A model generated the notes under the pieces. The model did not search any database. It was not told where the DNA came from and saw nothing but the letters and a program-made list of their open reading frames with translations. This document shows, piece by piece, positions 1-8,454 of a stretch of DNA of 39,198 bases. The number at the start of each line of letters is the position of its first letter. The stretch's first letter is position 1. The DNA comes from Streptomyces spiralis (lineage in GTDB: Bacteria > Actinomycetota > Actinomycetes > Streptomycetales > Streptomycetaceae). A program made the position numbers and the translations under genes. The DNA lies in NCBI RefSeq assembly GCF_014654675.1, contig NZ_BNBC01000043.1:1-39198 (forward strand), written 5' to 3'.

Positions 1-6
1 GACAAT

Positions 7-110
7 GCAGCATCGGGGCGAGGGATTTCACTCCGGTGCGGTGAGCCGGGCCGGGGGTCCGGGGGTTGGCCCCCGGAGAACGCAGCATCGGGGCGAGGGA
101 TTTCACTCCG
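7..110. repeat. 29-bp direct repeat pair flanking a GC hairpin
   Basis: The 29 bases at 7-35 recur exactly at 82-110, a period of 75. Between the copies, 59-65 and 70-76 form a perfect 7-bp G/C stem with loop TTGG. The hairpin resembles the abundant G/C intergenic hairpins of Streptomyces chromosomes and may act as a terminator for a gene left of the window. No coding frame is supported in bases 1-200. Confidence 0.6.
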
Positions 111-138
111 TGAAGTGACCCGAGCTCCCTCTGATCCA

Positions 139-178
139 GGGCAGGGGCCTCCTCGTGTGGGACGGGAGGCCCCTGCCC
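139..178. terminator. Strong hairpin terminator after the aminotransferase gene
   Basis: Arms 139-152 and 165-178 are a perfect 14-bp inverted repeat around a 12-nt loop. It lies 22 bases beyond the stop codon of the minus-strand aminotransferase gene. There is no clear U tract, which is usual for Streptomyces terminators. It could work in both directions. Confidence 0.7.
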
Positions 179-200
179 GGCTGTGTCCGTCCGGCTGTTC

Positions 201-1298
201 TCACCCGGCCAGCACGTCCAGCAGCCGGTCCACGTCGGCGGCCGAGTTGTAGAGGTGGAACGCGGCCCGCAGGTTGCCCGCCCGGTCGGACACCTCGATG
301 CCGGCGGCACTCAACTCGCCCTGGCGGTGGCCGAGTCCGGGTACGGACACGATCGCGGAGCCCGGCGCCGGAACCGGCTCGTGCCCGAGGGAGCCGAGCC
401 CCTTGCGGAACCGCTCGGCGAGCGCGACGTCGTGGGCGTGGACGGCGTCCGCGCCCAGTTCCTCGATCAGTTCGAGGGAGGTGCGCAGCCCGGCGTAGGT
501 GAACAGGGCGGGACTGACGTCGAACCGCCGGACGGCGTGGGCGAGTTCGGTGACCGGGCCGTAGCAGCTGTCCCAGGGCCGCTCACCGGCGGACCAGCCG
601 GCGAGCAGCGGGGTGAGCCCGCCGAAGCCGTCGGCGGCGCCCGGACCGACGAAGAACGTGGCGCCGTGCGGGCCCATGAGCCACTTGAAGCCGACGGCGG
701 CGAGGAAGTCGTAGCCGTCCGGGTCGACGCGCAGCCAGCCGACCGACTGGGAGGCGTCGACGTAGACGCGGGCACCGTGCGTCCGGGCGGCGGCGCGCAC
801 CGCGGGCAGGTCGGCGAGGCGGCCGTCGGCGGACTGGGCGGCGCTGACCGCGACGAGCGCGGTGCCGGGCCGGACGGACTCGGCGAGCCGCTCCAACGGG
901 ACGACGCGCACCGTGAGGTCCGCGCGCATGTGGAAGGGGTTCACCAGCGAGGAGAAGTCGGCCTCGGCGGTGAGGACTTCGGCCCCGGCGGGCAGCGAGG
1001 CGGCGATCAGGGCGCCGTACTCGGCGACGGAGGCGCCGGTGGCCACCCGCTCCACCGGCACGCCGGCCAGCCGGGCGAAGGACGCCCGGACGGCTTCCAC
1101 GTCCTCGTAGAGGGAACCGAGCGGCCTGCCCTCGGCCCGTAGCCGCACCGCCCGGTGCAGGGCGGTCACGGTGCGGGCCGGGAGCAGGCCGTTGCTGGCG
1201 GTGTTCAGGTAGGTGTTCTTCGGGGCGAACTCGGCACGGACGAGGGTCTCGAAGGTCTCCATGGGACCACTGTGCGGCCCCGTGAAGTCGAAGTCCAT
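201..1298 (-). CDS. Class V aminotransferase-like PLP enzyme
   Basis: A 365-residue PLP-dependent protein of the aminotransferase class V / cysteine desulfurase-like fold type I group. The middle holds the expected Asp region (VYVDASQSVG) followed by FKWLMGPHG, whose Lys is the likely PLP Schiff-base residue. Length is normal for the family and no membrane segment is visible. Substrate and reaction cannot be read from sequence; members include desulfurases, kynureninase-like and isopenicillin epimerase-like enzymes. An internal ATG at 1262 (METFETLV) is an alternative start and fits the family N-terminus (YLNTASNGLLP follows soon after). The gene ends just before a strong hairpin and lies 70 bases beyond the dsbA-like gene in the same direction, so co-transcription is possible. 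Confidence 0.85.
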   Translation of the reverse strand: MDFDFTGPHSGPMETFETLVRAEFAPKNTYLNTASNGLLPARTVTALHRAVRLRAEGRPLGSLYEDVEAVRASFARLAGVPVERVATGASVAEYGALIAASLPAGAEVLTAEADFSSLVNPFHMRADLTVRVVPLERLAESVRPGTALVAVSAAQSADGRLADLPAVRAAARTHGARVYVDASQSVGWLRVDPDGYDFLAAVGFKWLMGPHGATFFVGPGAADGFGGLTPLLAGWSAGERPWDSCYGPVTELAHAVRRFDVSPALFTYAGLRTSLELIEELGADAVHAHDVALAERFRKGLGSLGHEPVPAPGSAIVSVPGLGHRQGELSAAGIEVSDRAGNLRAAFHLYNSAADVDRLLDVLAG

Positions 1299-1368
1299 CG
1301 CAGAATTCTGCGCGAAGCTCCCAAGGAACGCTTATGCATGGGCGCTGACCTGCGCGTTCAGGAAGCGC

Positions 1369-2085
1369 TCAGTGCTGCGGCACCGCGCATCCGTCCGGCC
1401 CGCAGGCCTCGGCGCCGTCGTCGTCGAGCAGGGTCAGCGGGGGGCGGTCGCCCCACGCCTGGGTGAGCGCCCGGGTGAACACCTCGGCGGGCTGGGCGCC
1501 GGAGACGCCGTACTTCCGGTCGAGCACGAAGAACGGCACGCCGGTGGCGCCGAGCTGGGCGGCCTCGCGTTCGTCGGCGCGGACCTCGTCGGCGTAGGCG
1601 GTGGGGTCGGCGAGCACCGTGCGGGCGGCGTCGGCGTCGAGCCCGGCGGCGACGGCAAGCTCGACCAGCCGTTCGTCGCCCTCGGTGAAGACGGACCGCT
1701 CCTCGGCGAAGTTCGCCCGGTAGAGCGCGTCCAGCAGTGCGGTCTGCCGGCCCTGCTCCTCGGCGAAGTGGAGCAGGCGGTGCATGTCGAAGGTGTTGCC
1801 GTGGTCGCGGCCCCGGGTGCGGTACTCCAGGCCCTCCGCGGCGGCCTGCGCGCCCAGGTTGTCCTCACCGGCCTGCGCCTGAGCCTCGCTCATCCCGTAC
1901 TTCCGGGTGAGCATGGTGAGCACGGGCGTCACATCGCCCTTGGCCCGGTGCGGGTCCAGCTCGAACGAGCGGTGCACCACCTCGACCTGCTCACGGTGCG
2001 GGAAGGCAGCCAGCGCCTTGTCGAAACGGGCCTTTCCGACGTAGCACCAGGGACAGGCGATATCGGTCCAGATTTCGACACGCAT
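1369..2085 (-). CDS. DsbA-family oxidoreductase (FrnE-like)
   Basis: A 238-residue thioredoxin-fold protein with the CPWC active-site motif near the N-terminus (DIACPWCYVG) and the late cis-Pro region GVPFFVLDRKYGVSGAQ. This pattern and the roughly 215-240 residue length match the cytosolic DsbA/FrnE family (2-hydroxychromene-2-carboxylate isomerase-like). There is no signal peptide, so it probably acts in the cytoplasm as a thiol-disulfide oxidoreductase. The C-terminus has an extra Cys pair (ACGPDGCAVPQH), common in actinobacterial FrnE-like proteins. The start ATG at 2085 is preceded by a GAGCCGAGAG purine-rich stretch. Partner substrates are unknown. Confidence 0.88.
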   Translation of the reverse strand: MRVEIWTDIACPWCYVGKARFDKALAAFPHREQVEVVHRSFELDPHRAKGDVTPVLTMLTRKYGMSEAQAQAGEDNLGAQAAAEGLEYRTRGRDHGNTFDMHRLLHFAEEQGRQTALLDALYRANFAEERSVFTEGDERLVELAVAAGLDADAARTVLADPTAYADEVRADEREAAQLGATGVPFFVLDRKYGVSGAQPAEVFTRALTQAWGDRPPLTLLDDDGAEACGPDGCAVPQH

Positions 2086-2160
2086 ACTCTCGGCTCTTCT
2101 CCAGCTCGCACGGCCACGGAGACTCTCTCCGCCGGTACCTGAACCTTCAACCAGCCCGCT

Positions 2161-2400
2161 TCATTCCCCGGCCCCGGCCACGACGTACCGCAGGAACAGA
2201 CGGTGGTCCCCCTCGGCAGGCGGCCTCTCCGCGTCGGGGACCCAGCCCCGGCGGACGTAGAAGGCCTGGGCACGGGCGTTGTCCGCACGCACCTCCAGGA
2301 CGGCCGCCCGCCTGCCGTCGGCCCGCCACTGCTCCACGCAGGCCCGGTGCAGAGCCGTGCCGATGCCGGTACGGGCGGGCGCCGCCGGTTTCAGGCCGGA
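2161..2400 (-). pseudogene. C-terminal remnant of a GNAT acetyltransferase
   Basis: Reading minus from about 2395 to the TGA at 2161-2163 gives roughly 75 residues that look like the second half of a GNAT enzyme: TGIGTALHRACVEQW resembles the acetyl-CoA-binding motif A loop and helix, and DNARAQAFYVRRGWVPD is the typical motif B. The N-terminal half is absent. Upstream in the same frame the sequence runs into the tandem repeat and the stop codon of the DUF1349 gene at 2443, and no ATG precedes motif A. The intact gene was therefore probably cut by the rearrangement that left the 32-bp repeat. Confidence 0.65.
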
Positions 2401-2401
2401 C

Positions 2402-2471
2402 CCGGCCGGATCAGCTGCCGTCCCGCAGGTCGTCCGGCCGGATCAGCTGCCGTCCCGCAGGTCGTCCGGCC
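2402..2471. repeat. 32-bp tandem duplication at the end of the DUF1349 gene
   Basis: Bases 2402-2439 match 2434-2471 exactly, with a period of 32. The unit carries the last codons and stop of the DUF1349 gene (DLRDGS then stop). The second copy lies between that stop and the broken GNAT gene, marking a recombination junction. Confidence 0.85.
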
Positions 2472-3051
2472 AGGTCGGGCGGAACTCGAGGTGGTCGTAG
2501 GTCACCACGCAGCCCTCGCCCAGGGGTGACTGGGTCATGAAGCCGATCAGGGCCGCGCCCGTCTCCTTCTCGTCGCCCAGGGTGAACAGGCGCACGAAGG
2601 TCCAGTGCTTGCCGTCGCGGGAGGCGTGGAAGGCGAAGGCGCGGCCGGTGCGGCTCACCCGCAGCCACACCGAGCTGCCCTCGACCGTGAAGGAGTTGGC
2701 GTCGTCGGAGTGCCCCCGGGTGACCACCGTGCAGATGGTGGGCACGTTCGGGGAGTACTCCAGGCAGAGCTTGGCCCAGGCGCGCTCGCCGACGTGGACG
2801 TAGAGCACGCCCGCGTCGAAGGACGCGTTGAAGCCGACCGTGACCCGGGCGATCAGCTGGAAGTCGCCCTCGGGCGCCCCGAGGAGGCGGGGCGCGTCGG
2901 AGGCGGGGTCCAGGGCCTCACCGGTGGGCGGGACGAAACGGTCCTGCCGGGGACCCGCCCAGCCGGTGAGCACTCCGTCCTCGTAGGACCAGTGGCCGTC
3001 CGGGCCGTAGGTGCGCAGGGCGAAGGGGAGTTCGGGGAGTTCTACGTCCAT
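2443..3051 (-). CDS. DUF1349 concanavalin-like beta-sandwich protein
   Basis: A 202-residue protein of the DUF1349 family (YesU-like, concanavalin A-like fold). Characteristic stretches are DFQLIARVTVGFNASFDAGVLYVH, then WAKLCLEYSP, VVTRGHSDDANS and GKHWTFVRLF. No signal peptide is seen. In other bacteria such proteins sit in pectin, rhamnogalacturonan or other glycan-use loci; whether this one binds or cleaves sugar is unknown. The start ATG at 3051 gives MDVELPELPF; the open frame upstream of it is a shadow of the dehydrogenase gene. The gene lies 44 bases downstream of the KGSA dehydrogenase gene on the same strand and is probably in its operon. Its 3' end is duplicated in a 32-bp tandem repeat. 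Confidence 0.85.
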   Translation of the reverse strand: MDVELPELPFALRTYGPDGHWSYEDGVLTGWAGPRQDRFVPPTGEALDPASDAPRLLGAPEGDFQLIARVTVGFNASFDAGVLYVHVGERAWAKLCLEYSPNVPTICTVVTRGHSDDANSFTVEGSSVWLRVSRTGRAFAFHASRDGKHWTFVRLFTLGDEKETGAALIGFMTQSPLGEGCVVTYDHLEFRPTWPDDLRDGS

Positions 3052-3095
3052 GGCCGGAGTCTCCCAGTTCTTCCCGCGCCGTACGGCCCGGGGGG

Positions 3096-4625
3096 TCAGC
3101 GTTCCAGGCGGCCGTCGTAGCGGCGGGGCAGACCCAGCGGGTTGTCGTCGCGCAGCTCCGGCGGCAGCAGCGCCTCGGGGGCGTTCTGGTACGTCACCGG
3201 CCGCAGCCAGCGCTCGATCGCCGTGCCGCCCACGGACGTGGACGTGGAGGTGGTCGCCGGGTAGGGGCCGCCGTGGTGCTGGGCGGGAGCCACGGCGACA
3301 CCGGTCGGCCAGCCGTTGACGAGGACGCGTCCGGCGAGCGGGGTCAGCTCGGCGAGGAGCTCCGCGCCGCGTCCCTCGCCGGCCGCCTCCTCGGCGGACA
3401 GGTGCACGGTCGCGGTGAGGTTGCCGGGGAGCCGGGAGAGGACCGTCGTGGCCTCGCCGTCGTCGGTGTAGCGGGCCACCACGGTGACCGGTCCGAAGCA
3501 CTCCTCCAGCAGCAGGTCGTGGTCGCCCGCACGGGCCAGCCGCTCGGCCGGGACGGTGAGGAAGCCGGCGCTCACCGTGTGCTCGCCGCCCGCGCCCGGG
3601 GTGACCGGCGAGTCCACGTCGGTCAGTTCGGCGCGCTCGGCGATGCCGGCGAGGAAGTTGTCGCGCATGCGGTGGTCGAGCAGGACGCCGGCATCGGTGT
3701 CGCTGACGGCGTCCGTCAGGGACTTCACCAGGTTGTCGCCCGCCGCGCCCGCCGGGACCAGCACCAGGCCGGGCTTGACGCAGAACTGTCCGACGCCGAG
3801 CGTCATCGACCCGGCGAGCCCGGCGCCGATGGCCTCCGCCCGCTCCGCGGCGGCGGCCTCGGTGACGAGGACGGGGTTCAGGGAGCCCAGCTCGCCGTGG
3901 AAGGGGATCGGCACCGGCCGCGCCGCCGCCGCGTCGAACAGGGCCCGGCCGCCGCGTACGGAGCCGGTGAAGCCCGCGGCGGCCACCAGCGGGTGCCTGA
4001 TCAGCTCGATGCCCGCCTCGAAGCCGTGCACCAGCCCGAGCACGCCCTCGGGGATGCCGTGCTCGGCGGCGGCGGACCGCAGCACCCTGGCGACCAGCTC
4101 GGACAGCGCCGGGTGGTCGGGGTGGGCCTTGACGACCACCGGGCATCCGGCGCCCAGCGCGCTCGCGGTGTCGCCGCCGGCGACCGAGAACGCGAACGGG
4201 AAGTTGGAGGCGGAGTAGACGGCGACGACGCCGAGCGGCACCTTGTAGCGGCGCAGGTCCGGCACCGGCGGGGTGGCGGTGTCGTCGGGGTGGTTGATGA
4301 TCACGTCGAGGAAGGCGCCCTCGTCGACGATGCCCGCGAAGGCCCGCAGCTGGTAGCAGGTCCGGGCGAGTTCGCCGGTGAGCCGGACCGGGCCGAGCGC
4401 GGTCTCGGCGTCCGCGGCCTCCACGAGCTGGTCCCGGGCCGCCTCGAGGCGGTCGGCGGCCGTGCGCAGGAAGGCGGCCCGCACGGTGCGGTCGGCGAGG
4501 GCGCCGCGCGCCGCGTGCGCGGCCCGGACGGCGGCGTCCACCTCCTCCGCTGTGGCCTCCACCGCAACCTGTTCCCGCTGCTTCCCGGTACGGGGATCGA
4601 CGCTCCAGACTGGTGCTGCTGCCAC
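3096..4625 (-). CDS. Alpha-ketoglutarate semialdehyde dehydrogenase (2,5-dioxovalerate dehydrogenase)
   Basis: A 509-residue aldehyde dehydrogenase superfamily enzyme expected to oxidise alpha-ketoglutarate semialdehyde to alpha-ketoglutarate with NAD(P). Visible are the catalytic Cys in GVGQFCVKPG (about residue 282), the general-base Glu in FHGELGSLNP (about 245), the coenzyme Lys in VVVKAHPDHPA, and ASNFPFAFSVAGGDTASALGAG, typical of the KGSADH subgroup. Start: a GTG at 4640 is possible, but its next bases are GGAGGGACCCGCG, an ideal ribosome site placing the start at GTG 4625 (VAAAPVWSVDPRTG). It is divergent from the iclR gene and followed by the DUF1349 gene. It would be the last step shared by the oxidative galacturonate and arabinonate routes encoded elsewhere in the window. 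Confidence 0.88.
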   Translation of the reverse strand: MAAAPVWSVDPRTGKQREQVAVEATAEEVDAAVRAAHAARGALADRTVRAAFLRTAADRLEAARDQLVEAADAETALGPVRLTGELARTCYQLRAFAGIVDEGAFLDVIINHPDDTATPPVPDLRRYKVPLGVVAVYSASNFPFAFSVAGGDTASALGAGCPVVVKAHPDHPALSELVARVLRSAAAEHGIPEGVLGLVHGFEAGIELIRHPLVAAAGFTGSVRGGRALFDAAAARPVPIPFHGELGSLNPVLVTEAAAAERAEAIGAGLAGSMTLGVGQFCVKPGLVLVPAGAAGDNLVKSLTDAVSDTDAGVLLDHRMRDNFLAGIAERAELTDVDSPVTPGAGGEHTVSAGFLTVPAERLARAGDHDLLLEECFGPVTVVARYTDDGEATTVLSRLPGNLTATVHLSAEEAAGEGRGAELLAELTPLAGRVLVNGWPTGVAVAPAQHHGGPYPATTSTSTSVGGTAIERWLRPVTYQNAPEALLPPELRDDNPLGLPRRYDGRLER

Positions 4626-4677
4626 CGCGGGTCCCTCCACATGTCTTGCCGCAGTACGTGGGTCATCCGTCAGGGAC

Positions 4678-4693
4678 GTTCGATATACTGAAC
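4678..4693. promoter_or_regulatory. Candidate IclR-type operator in the divergent gap
   Basis: GTTCGATATACTGAAC is a 16-bp palindrome matching at 6 of 8 base pairs, with GTTC/GAAC arms and an AT-rich centre unusual for this GC-rich DNA. It includes TATACT, a possible -10 box for iclR. It lies in the 141-bp gap between the dehydrogenase and iclR genes. A similar palindrome is at 37785-37800. Binding by the adjacent IclR protein is an inference. Confidence 0.55.
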
Positions 4694-4766
4694 ACTGTCT
4701 CTGATGATGAATATGCTCCCGGAGACTATATCTTCAGGTCCTCGTCGAACGAAGGGGTCAAGGGCG

Positions 4767-5540
4767 ATGGCGGCAGGCGAGACGGGCGGCGGGGCGCAGG
4801 TCAAGTCCGCGGTGCGGACCGTGGAATTGCTGGAGTACTTCGCCGGCCGCCCCGGCATGCACTCCCTGGCCGCGGTCCAGGAGGCCGTCGGCTATCCCAA
4901 GTCCAGCCTGTACATGCTGCTGCGCACACTCGTCGAGCTGGGCTGGGTGGAGACGGACGCGACCGGCACCCGGTACGGCATCGGGGTGCGCGCGCTGCTG
5001 GTGGGCACCTCCTACATCGACGGCGACGAGGTGGTCGCGGCGGCCCGGCCGACTCTGGACCGCCTCTCCGACGACACCACGGAGACCATCCACCTGGCCC
5101 GTCTGGACGGCACCAACGTCGTCTACCTGGCCACCCGCCAGTCGCAGCACTACCTGCGCCCGTTCACCCGCGTCGGCCGCCGCCTGCCCGCCCACTCCAC
5201 CTCGCTCGGCAAGGCGCTGCTGAGCACGTACACCGACGAGCAGGTCCGCAAGATGCTCCCGGAGACGCTGCCCGCGCTGACCGAGCACACCATCACCGAC
5301 CGCGAGAAGCTCATCGAGGAGCTGCACCAGATCCGCGAGCAGGGCTACGCTGTCGACCGTGAGGAGAACACGCTGGGCCTGCGCTGCTTCGGCGTGGCGA
5401 TCCCGTACCGCACCCCGGCCCGCGACGCCATCAGCTGCTCGATCCCCGTGGCGCGCCTGACGCCCGCGCACGAGCAGATGGTGAAGGATGCCCTCTTCGA
5501 CGCCCGTGACCGCCTGACGCTCGCCACCCGGAGGCTGTGA
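4767..5540 (+). CDS. IclR-family transcriptional regulator
   Basis: A 257-residue regulator with an N-terminal winged HTH (HSLAAVQEAVGYPKSSLYMLLRTLVELGWVE) and a C-terminal IclR effector domain (FTRVGRRLPAHSTSLGKALLS, then CFGVAIPYRTPARDAISCSIPVARL), normal in order and length. IclR proteins usually respond to small acids such as sugar acids or aromatic acids. ATG 4767 is preferred because GAAGGGGTCAAGGGCG precedes it; an in-frame ATG at 4704 would add 21 unconserved residues and lie on the likely promoter. It is divergent from the KGSA dehydrogenase gene with a palindromic operator between them, so it probably controls that gene and itself, and perhaps the uronate genes at 36795-38783. The GNAT gene follows after 3 bases. 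Confidence 0.88.
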   Translation: MAAGETGGGAQVKSAVRTVELLEYFAGRPGMHSLAAVQEAVGYPKSSLYMLLRTLVELGWVETDATGTRYGIGVRALLVGTSYIDGDEVVAAARPTLDRLSDDTTETIHLARLDGTNVVYLATRQSQHYLRPFTRVGRRLPAHSTSLGKALLSTYTDEQVRKMLPETLPALTEHTITDREKLIEELHQIREQGYAVDREENTLGLRCFGVAIPYRTPARDAISCSIPVARLTPAHEQMVKDALFDARDRLTLATRRL

Positions 5541-5543
5541 GCC

Positions 5544-6014
5544 ATGGAAGTCGTGCTCCGCGAGGTCCACGACAGCGATCTGCCCGTGTTCTTCCGGCAG
5601 ATGAACGATCCCGAGTCCCTGCGGATGGCCGCCTTCACCCCGCAGGACCCGGCCGACCGGGACGCCTTCGACGCCCACTGGGCCAAGGTGCGCACCTCCT
5701 CCGTCGTGCTGCGCACGATCCTGGCCGACGGTGACGTGGTGGGCAGCGCCGCGGTCTACGGCGAGCCGGGCGAACGGGAGGTCACCTACTGGGTGGACCG
5801 CGCCTACTGGGGGCAGGGCGTCGCCACGGCCGCGCTGCGCGCCCTGCTGACCGAGGTCCCCGAACGCCCGCTGTACGCCCGGGCGGCCTCGGACAACGCC
5901 GGCTCGCTGCGGGTGCTGGAGAAGTGCGGCTTCCAACGGACCGCGACGGCCCGGGGGTACGCCCAGGCACGCGGGGAGGAGATCGACGAGACGGTGCTCA
6001 CCCTGCGCGGCTGA
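5544..6014 (+). CDS. GNAT-family N-acetyltransferase
   Basis: A 156-residue GNAT protein of the RimJ/RimL-like subgroup. It shows VTYWVDRAYWGQGVATAALRALL (strand beta4 and the acetyl-CoA loop GQGVAT) and SDNAGSLRVLEKCGFQR (motif B). No signal or membrane segment is visible. The substrate cannot be read; relatives acetylate protein N-termini, amino sugars or small amines. It begins 3 bases after the iclR stop and is probably co-transcribed with it. An inverted repeat that may end the transcript lies 40 bases downstream. Confidence 0.88.
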   Translation: MEVVLREVHDSDLPVFFRQMNDPESLRMAAFTPQDPADRDAFDAHWAKVRTSSVVLRTILADGDVVGSAAVYGEPGEREVTYWVDRAYWGQGVATAALRALLTEVPERPLYARAASDNAGSLRVLEKCGFQRTATARGYAQARGEEIDETVLTLRG

Positions 6015-6053
6015 CACGGCCGAGGGCCGCGAACGCCTTGTGGGCGGACGGGC

Positions 6054-6079
6054 AGGCGCCGTAGGGGCGTACGGCGCCT
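6054..6079. terminator. Inverted repeat after the iclR-GNAT pair
   Basis: Arms 6054-6063 and 6070-6079 form a perfect 10-bp stem (AGGCGCCGTA) with a 6-nt loop, 40 bases after the GNAT stop. It is a plausible rho-independent-like terminator without a U tract. A protein-binding palindrome upstream of the membrane protein gene at 6152 is the alternative. Confidence 0.5.
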
Positions 6080-6151
6080 CCCCCGCGCGACGGAGGCGCA
6101 TCGTCGGTGTGCAGGAGGCCCCGGGCGCGGTGCCCGCGGGAGCGTGGAGGC

Positions 6152-7198
6152 ATGACCGAGTCGCTCGCCCGTCCGCCCGCCACCGCCGAGGCTCCCACCG
6201 CCGACACCCCCGCCGCCGTCCTCGACCGTCCGCGCCGCGTGCTGCGGGCCGTCGCGATCGCGGCCTGCGTGCCGTACCTCTCGCTCAAGGCCGCCTGGGT
6301 CGCGGGGAGCCGCGTCGGGATCCCGGACGGCAGCACGCTGCTGGAGCACCGCACGACCATGGCCGTCGCCAACACCGCCGGCGTGCTCCTGGACGGGGCC
6401 GTGATCGTGCTGGCGCTGCTGCTGACCCGGCCGTGGGGGCTGCGGGTGCCGGCCTGGCTGCTCGCCCTGCCGGCGTGGGTGGCCACGGGGCTGCTCACGC
6501 CGATCATGACGGGCTACCCGCTGCAGTTGCTGGTGCGCGCGCTGGGCGGGGCGGTGGACAGGCCGTCCGGCACCGGCCGCCGGCCGTTCCTGCACGAGTG
6601 GGTGTTCGGGGTGGTGTACACCGGCTTCATCGTGCAGGGTCTGGCCCTCGGCGTGCTGTTCCTGCTCTACGCCCGGGACCGCTGGGGGCATGTGTGGCGC
6701 GGGCGGGTGGGAGAGCTGCCCGCCGGGGCGGTCGGGCCGGCGCAGCGCGCGTGCGCCGTGGCGGCCTGCGCGTTAGCCCTGTTCCCGCTGGTGATGCACC
6801 TGGCGTGGGCGTGCGGCGGCACCGCGGGACTCAGCGCGGGCCGGGTCGCGGACCGGACGTCCGACTTCCACGTCCTGGAGGCGACCGACGTCTGCTTCGT
6901 CCTCGCCGCCGTCGCCGGCGCCGTTCCGCTCGCCTTCCGGCGCGGCCGCCGGCTGCCGGTGGCCGTGCCGCTCGCGCCGGCCTGGGTGGGCTCGGGCGTC
7001 CTGGTCTGCTGGGGCGGCTGGCTGTCGCTGGCCTCACTGACCTCCGTGGAGGACCCCGCCGACCGGCCCACACCGCTGATGAACCTCGTCTACGCTGTCC
7101 AGATGATCAGCGGCTTCCTGGTGGCGGCCCTGGGCGCGCACTTCCTCGCCGAGCGCTCGGCCGAACACGCGGGGCAACAGGACCGGCGGGTGGCGTGA
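6152..7198 (+). CDS. Integral membrane protein coupled to a two-component system
   Basis: A 348-residue protein with about eight hydrophobic segments, for example AVANTAGVLLDGAVIVLALLL, LRVPAWLLALPAWVATGLLT, WVFGVVYTGFIVQGLALGVLF and a C-terminal YAVQMISGFLVAALGAHFLA. I do not recognise a named family. The start ATG at 6152 has GGAGG seven bases upstream; the open frame continues 45 bases further but lacks a ribosome site. The stop overlaps the GTG start of the sensor kinase (GTGA), so the two are translationally coupled. It may sense the signal for the kinase or be its regulated partner, such as a membrane-stress component; this is inferred from position only. Confidence 0.75.
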   Translation: MTESLARPPATAEAPTADTPAAVLDRPRRVLRAVAIAACVPYLSLKAAWVAGSRVGIPDGSTLLEHRTTMAVANTAGVLLDGAVIVLALLLTRPWGLRVPAWLLALPAWVATGLLTPIMTGYPLQLLVRALGGAVDRPSGTGRRPFLHEWVFGVVYTGFIVQGLALGVLFLLYARDRWGHVWRGRVGELPAGAVGPAQRACAVAACALALFPLVMHLAWACGGTAGLSAGRVADRTSDFHVLEATDVCFVLAAVAGAVPLAFRRGRRLPVAVPLAPAWVGSGVLVCWGGWLSLASLTSVEDPADRPTPLMNLVYAVQMISGFLVAALGAHFLAERSAEHAGQQDRRVA

Positions 7199-8454
7199 GG
7201 GGGTTCTTCCGGCCGCTGCTGGGCCGTGTGGCGCGCCGCCGCTGGATCCATCTGATCCTCGGCGGCGCGCTCGTCATGCCGTACGTCCTGGTGGGCGCGG
7301 TGATCGTCGGCCCGGTCAGCGGCTCGTCGGACGTGTTCACCTCGCTGCCGCTGCAACTGGCCTCATTCGCCGTCGGGTTGCCGCTGGCCGCGATCACCTC
7401 GCTGTTCCCGCTGACCCGGCCGATGTCGGTTGCGGCGGTGCGCGCGCTGTGCGGGGTGGACGCCGGCTCCCTGGCCGACGGGCCCGCCCGGAGCCGGGCC
7501 GCGAAGGGGCGTACGGCGGCCTGGTTCACGCTGCACCTCGGACTCGGCGGGATCGTCTCCGGCATGTCGTTGTCGGTGCCGCCGTTCGGGGCGGTGCTGA
7601 TCGCGCTGCCCGTCTTCGCGGGCCTGCGCGACACCCGGCTCGGCCTGCCCGAAGTCCTGGGCCGCCCCTGGGGGTTGGCGCTGGCTCCGGTCGCGGGCGC
7701 GGCGACCCTGCTCGCGCTCGCCGGCTGCGCGGCGGGCTGCGGCGCCCTCCTCGCCCGCTGGGCGCCGGCCCTGCTCGGGCCCGGCCTCGAGGACCGGCTG
7801 GCCGCCGCCGAGGCCCGCGCCGCCGACCTCGCCGTGCGCAACCGGCTCGCCCGTGAGCTGCACGACTCCGTGGGCCACGCGCTCAGCGCCGTCACCCTCC
7901 AGGCGAGCGCGGCCCGCCGCCTCCTCGACACCGACCCGGAGTTCGTACGGGAGGCGCTCGCCGCGATCGAGGACACCACACGGCGCACGGTGGGGGAACT
8001 CGACGCCGTCCTGGGTGTGCTGCGGGACGGCGACGCCCCCGGAACGGCCCCGGCGCCCACCCTCGCCGCCGACCTCGACGGACTGCTGCGCCGCACCCGC
8101 GCCGACGGTCCGCCCATCACCGCCGAGGTGGACACCGACCCCTGGGCGCTGCCCCCGGTGGTCTCCCGCGAGGCCTACCGCATCGTCCAGGAAGGTCTGA
8201 GCAACGCGCTCAAGCACGCGGGCGGACAGGTCCCGGTCACGGTCCGGATCGAGGCCGTGGACGGGCACCTGGAGATCACCGTCGAGAACCCGCTGGGGCA
8301 GGGGCCGTCGGCGGCCGCCGCCCGGCCCGGCGGCGGCCACGGCCTGCGGGGCGTCGCGGACCGCGCCCGGCTGCTCGGCGGCGCCGCGCACGCGGGCGAG
8401 GCGGACGGAGCGTGGCGCCTGTGGGTACGACTGCCGCTGAAGGGACCCGTATGA
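7195..8454 (+). CDS. Sensor histidine kinase (HisKA_3, NarL-type partner)
   Basis: A 419-residue membrane kinase. The N-terminal half has about four hydrophobic segments (IHLILGGALVMPYVLVGAVIV and others) that form the likely sensor. Then come the dimerisation/phosphoacceptor helix RLARELHDSVGHALSAVTLQ, with the conserved His in ELHDSVGH, and a HATPase_c domain (EGLSNALKHA, then GGGHGLRGVADRARLLGG). The start is GTG 7195, inside the stop of the membrane protein gene; a much longer open frame upstream is a shadow. The stop TGA overlaps the first possible ATG of the response regulator. It should phosphorylate that regulator. The signal is unknown. Confidence 0.88.
   Translation: MRGFFRPLLGRVARRRWIHLILGGALVMPYVLVGAVIVGPVSGSSDVFTSLPLQLASFAVGLPLAAITSLFPLTRPMSVAAVRALCGVDAGSLADGPARSRAAKGRTAAWFTLHLGLGGIVSGMSLSVPPFGAVLIALPVFAGLRDTRLGLPEVLGRPWGLALAPVAGAATLLALAGCAAGCGALLARWAPALLGPGLEDRLAAAEARAADLAVRNRLARELHDSVGHALSAVTLQASAARRLLDTDPEFVREALAAIEDTTRRTVGELDAVLGVLRDGDAPGTAPAPTLAADLDGLLRRTRADGPPITAEVDTDPWALPPVVSREAYRIVQEGLSNALKHAGGQVPVTVRIEAVDGHLEITVENPLGQGPSAAAARPGGGHGLRGVADRARLLGGAAHAGEADGAWRLWVRLPLKGPV

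Noticed and set aside
1..110. The repeat pair as a CRISPR array
   Set aside because: Only two copies with a hairpin-forming 46-base interval, no further units and no cas genes.
6040..7194. Long N-terminal extension of the sensor kinase frame
   Set aside because: It lies in another frame of the membrane protein gene, is Arg/Gly-rich without hydrophobic segments, and GTG 7195 explains the start.
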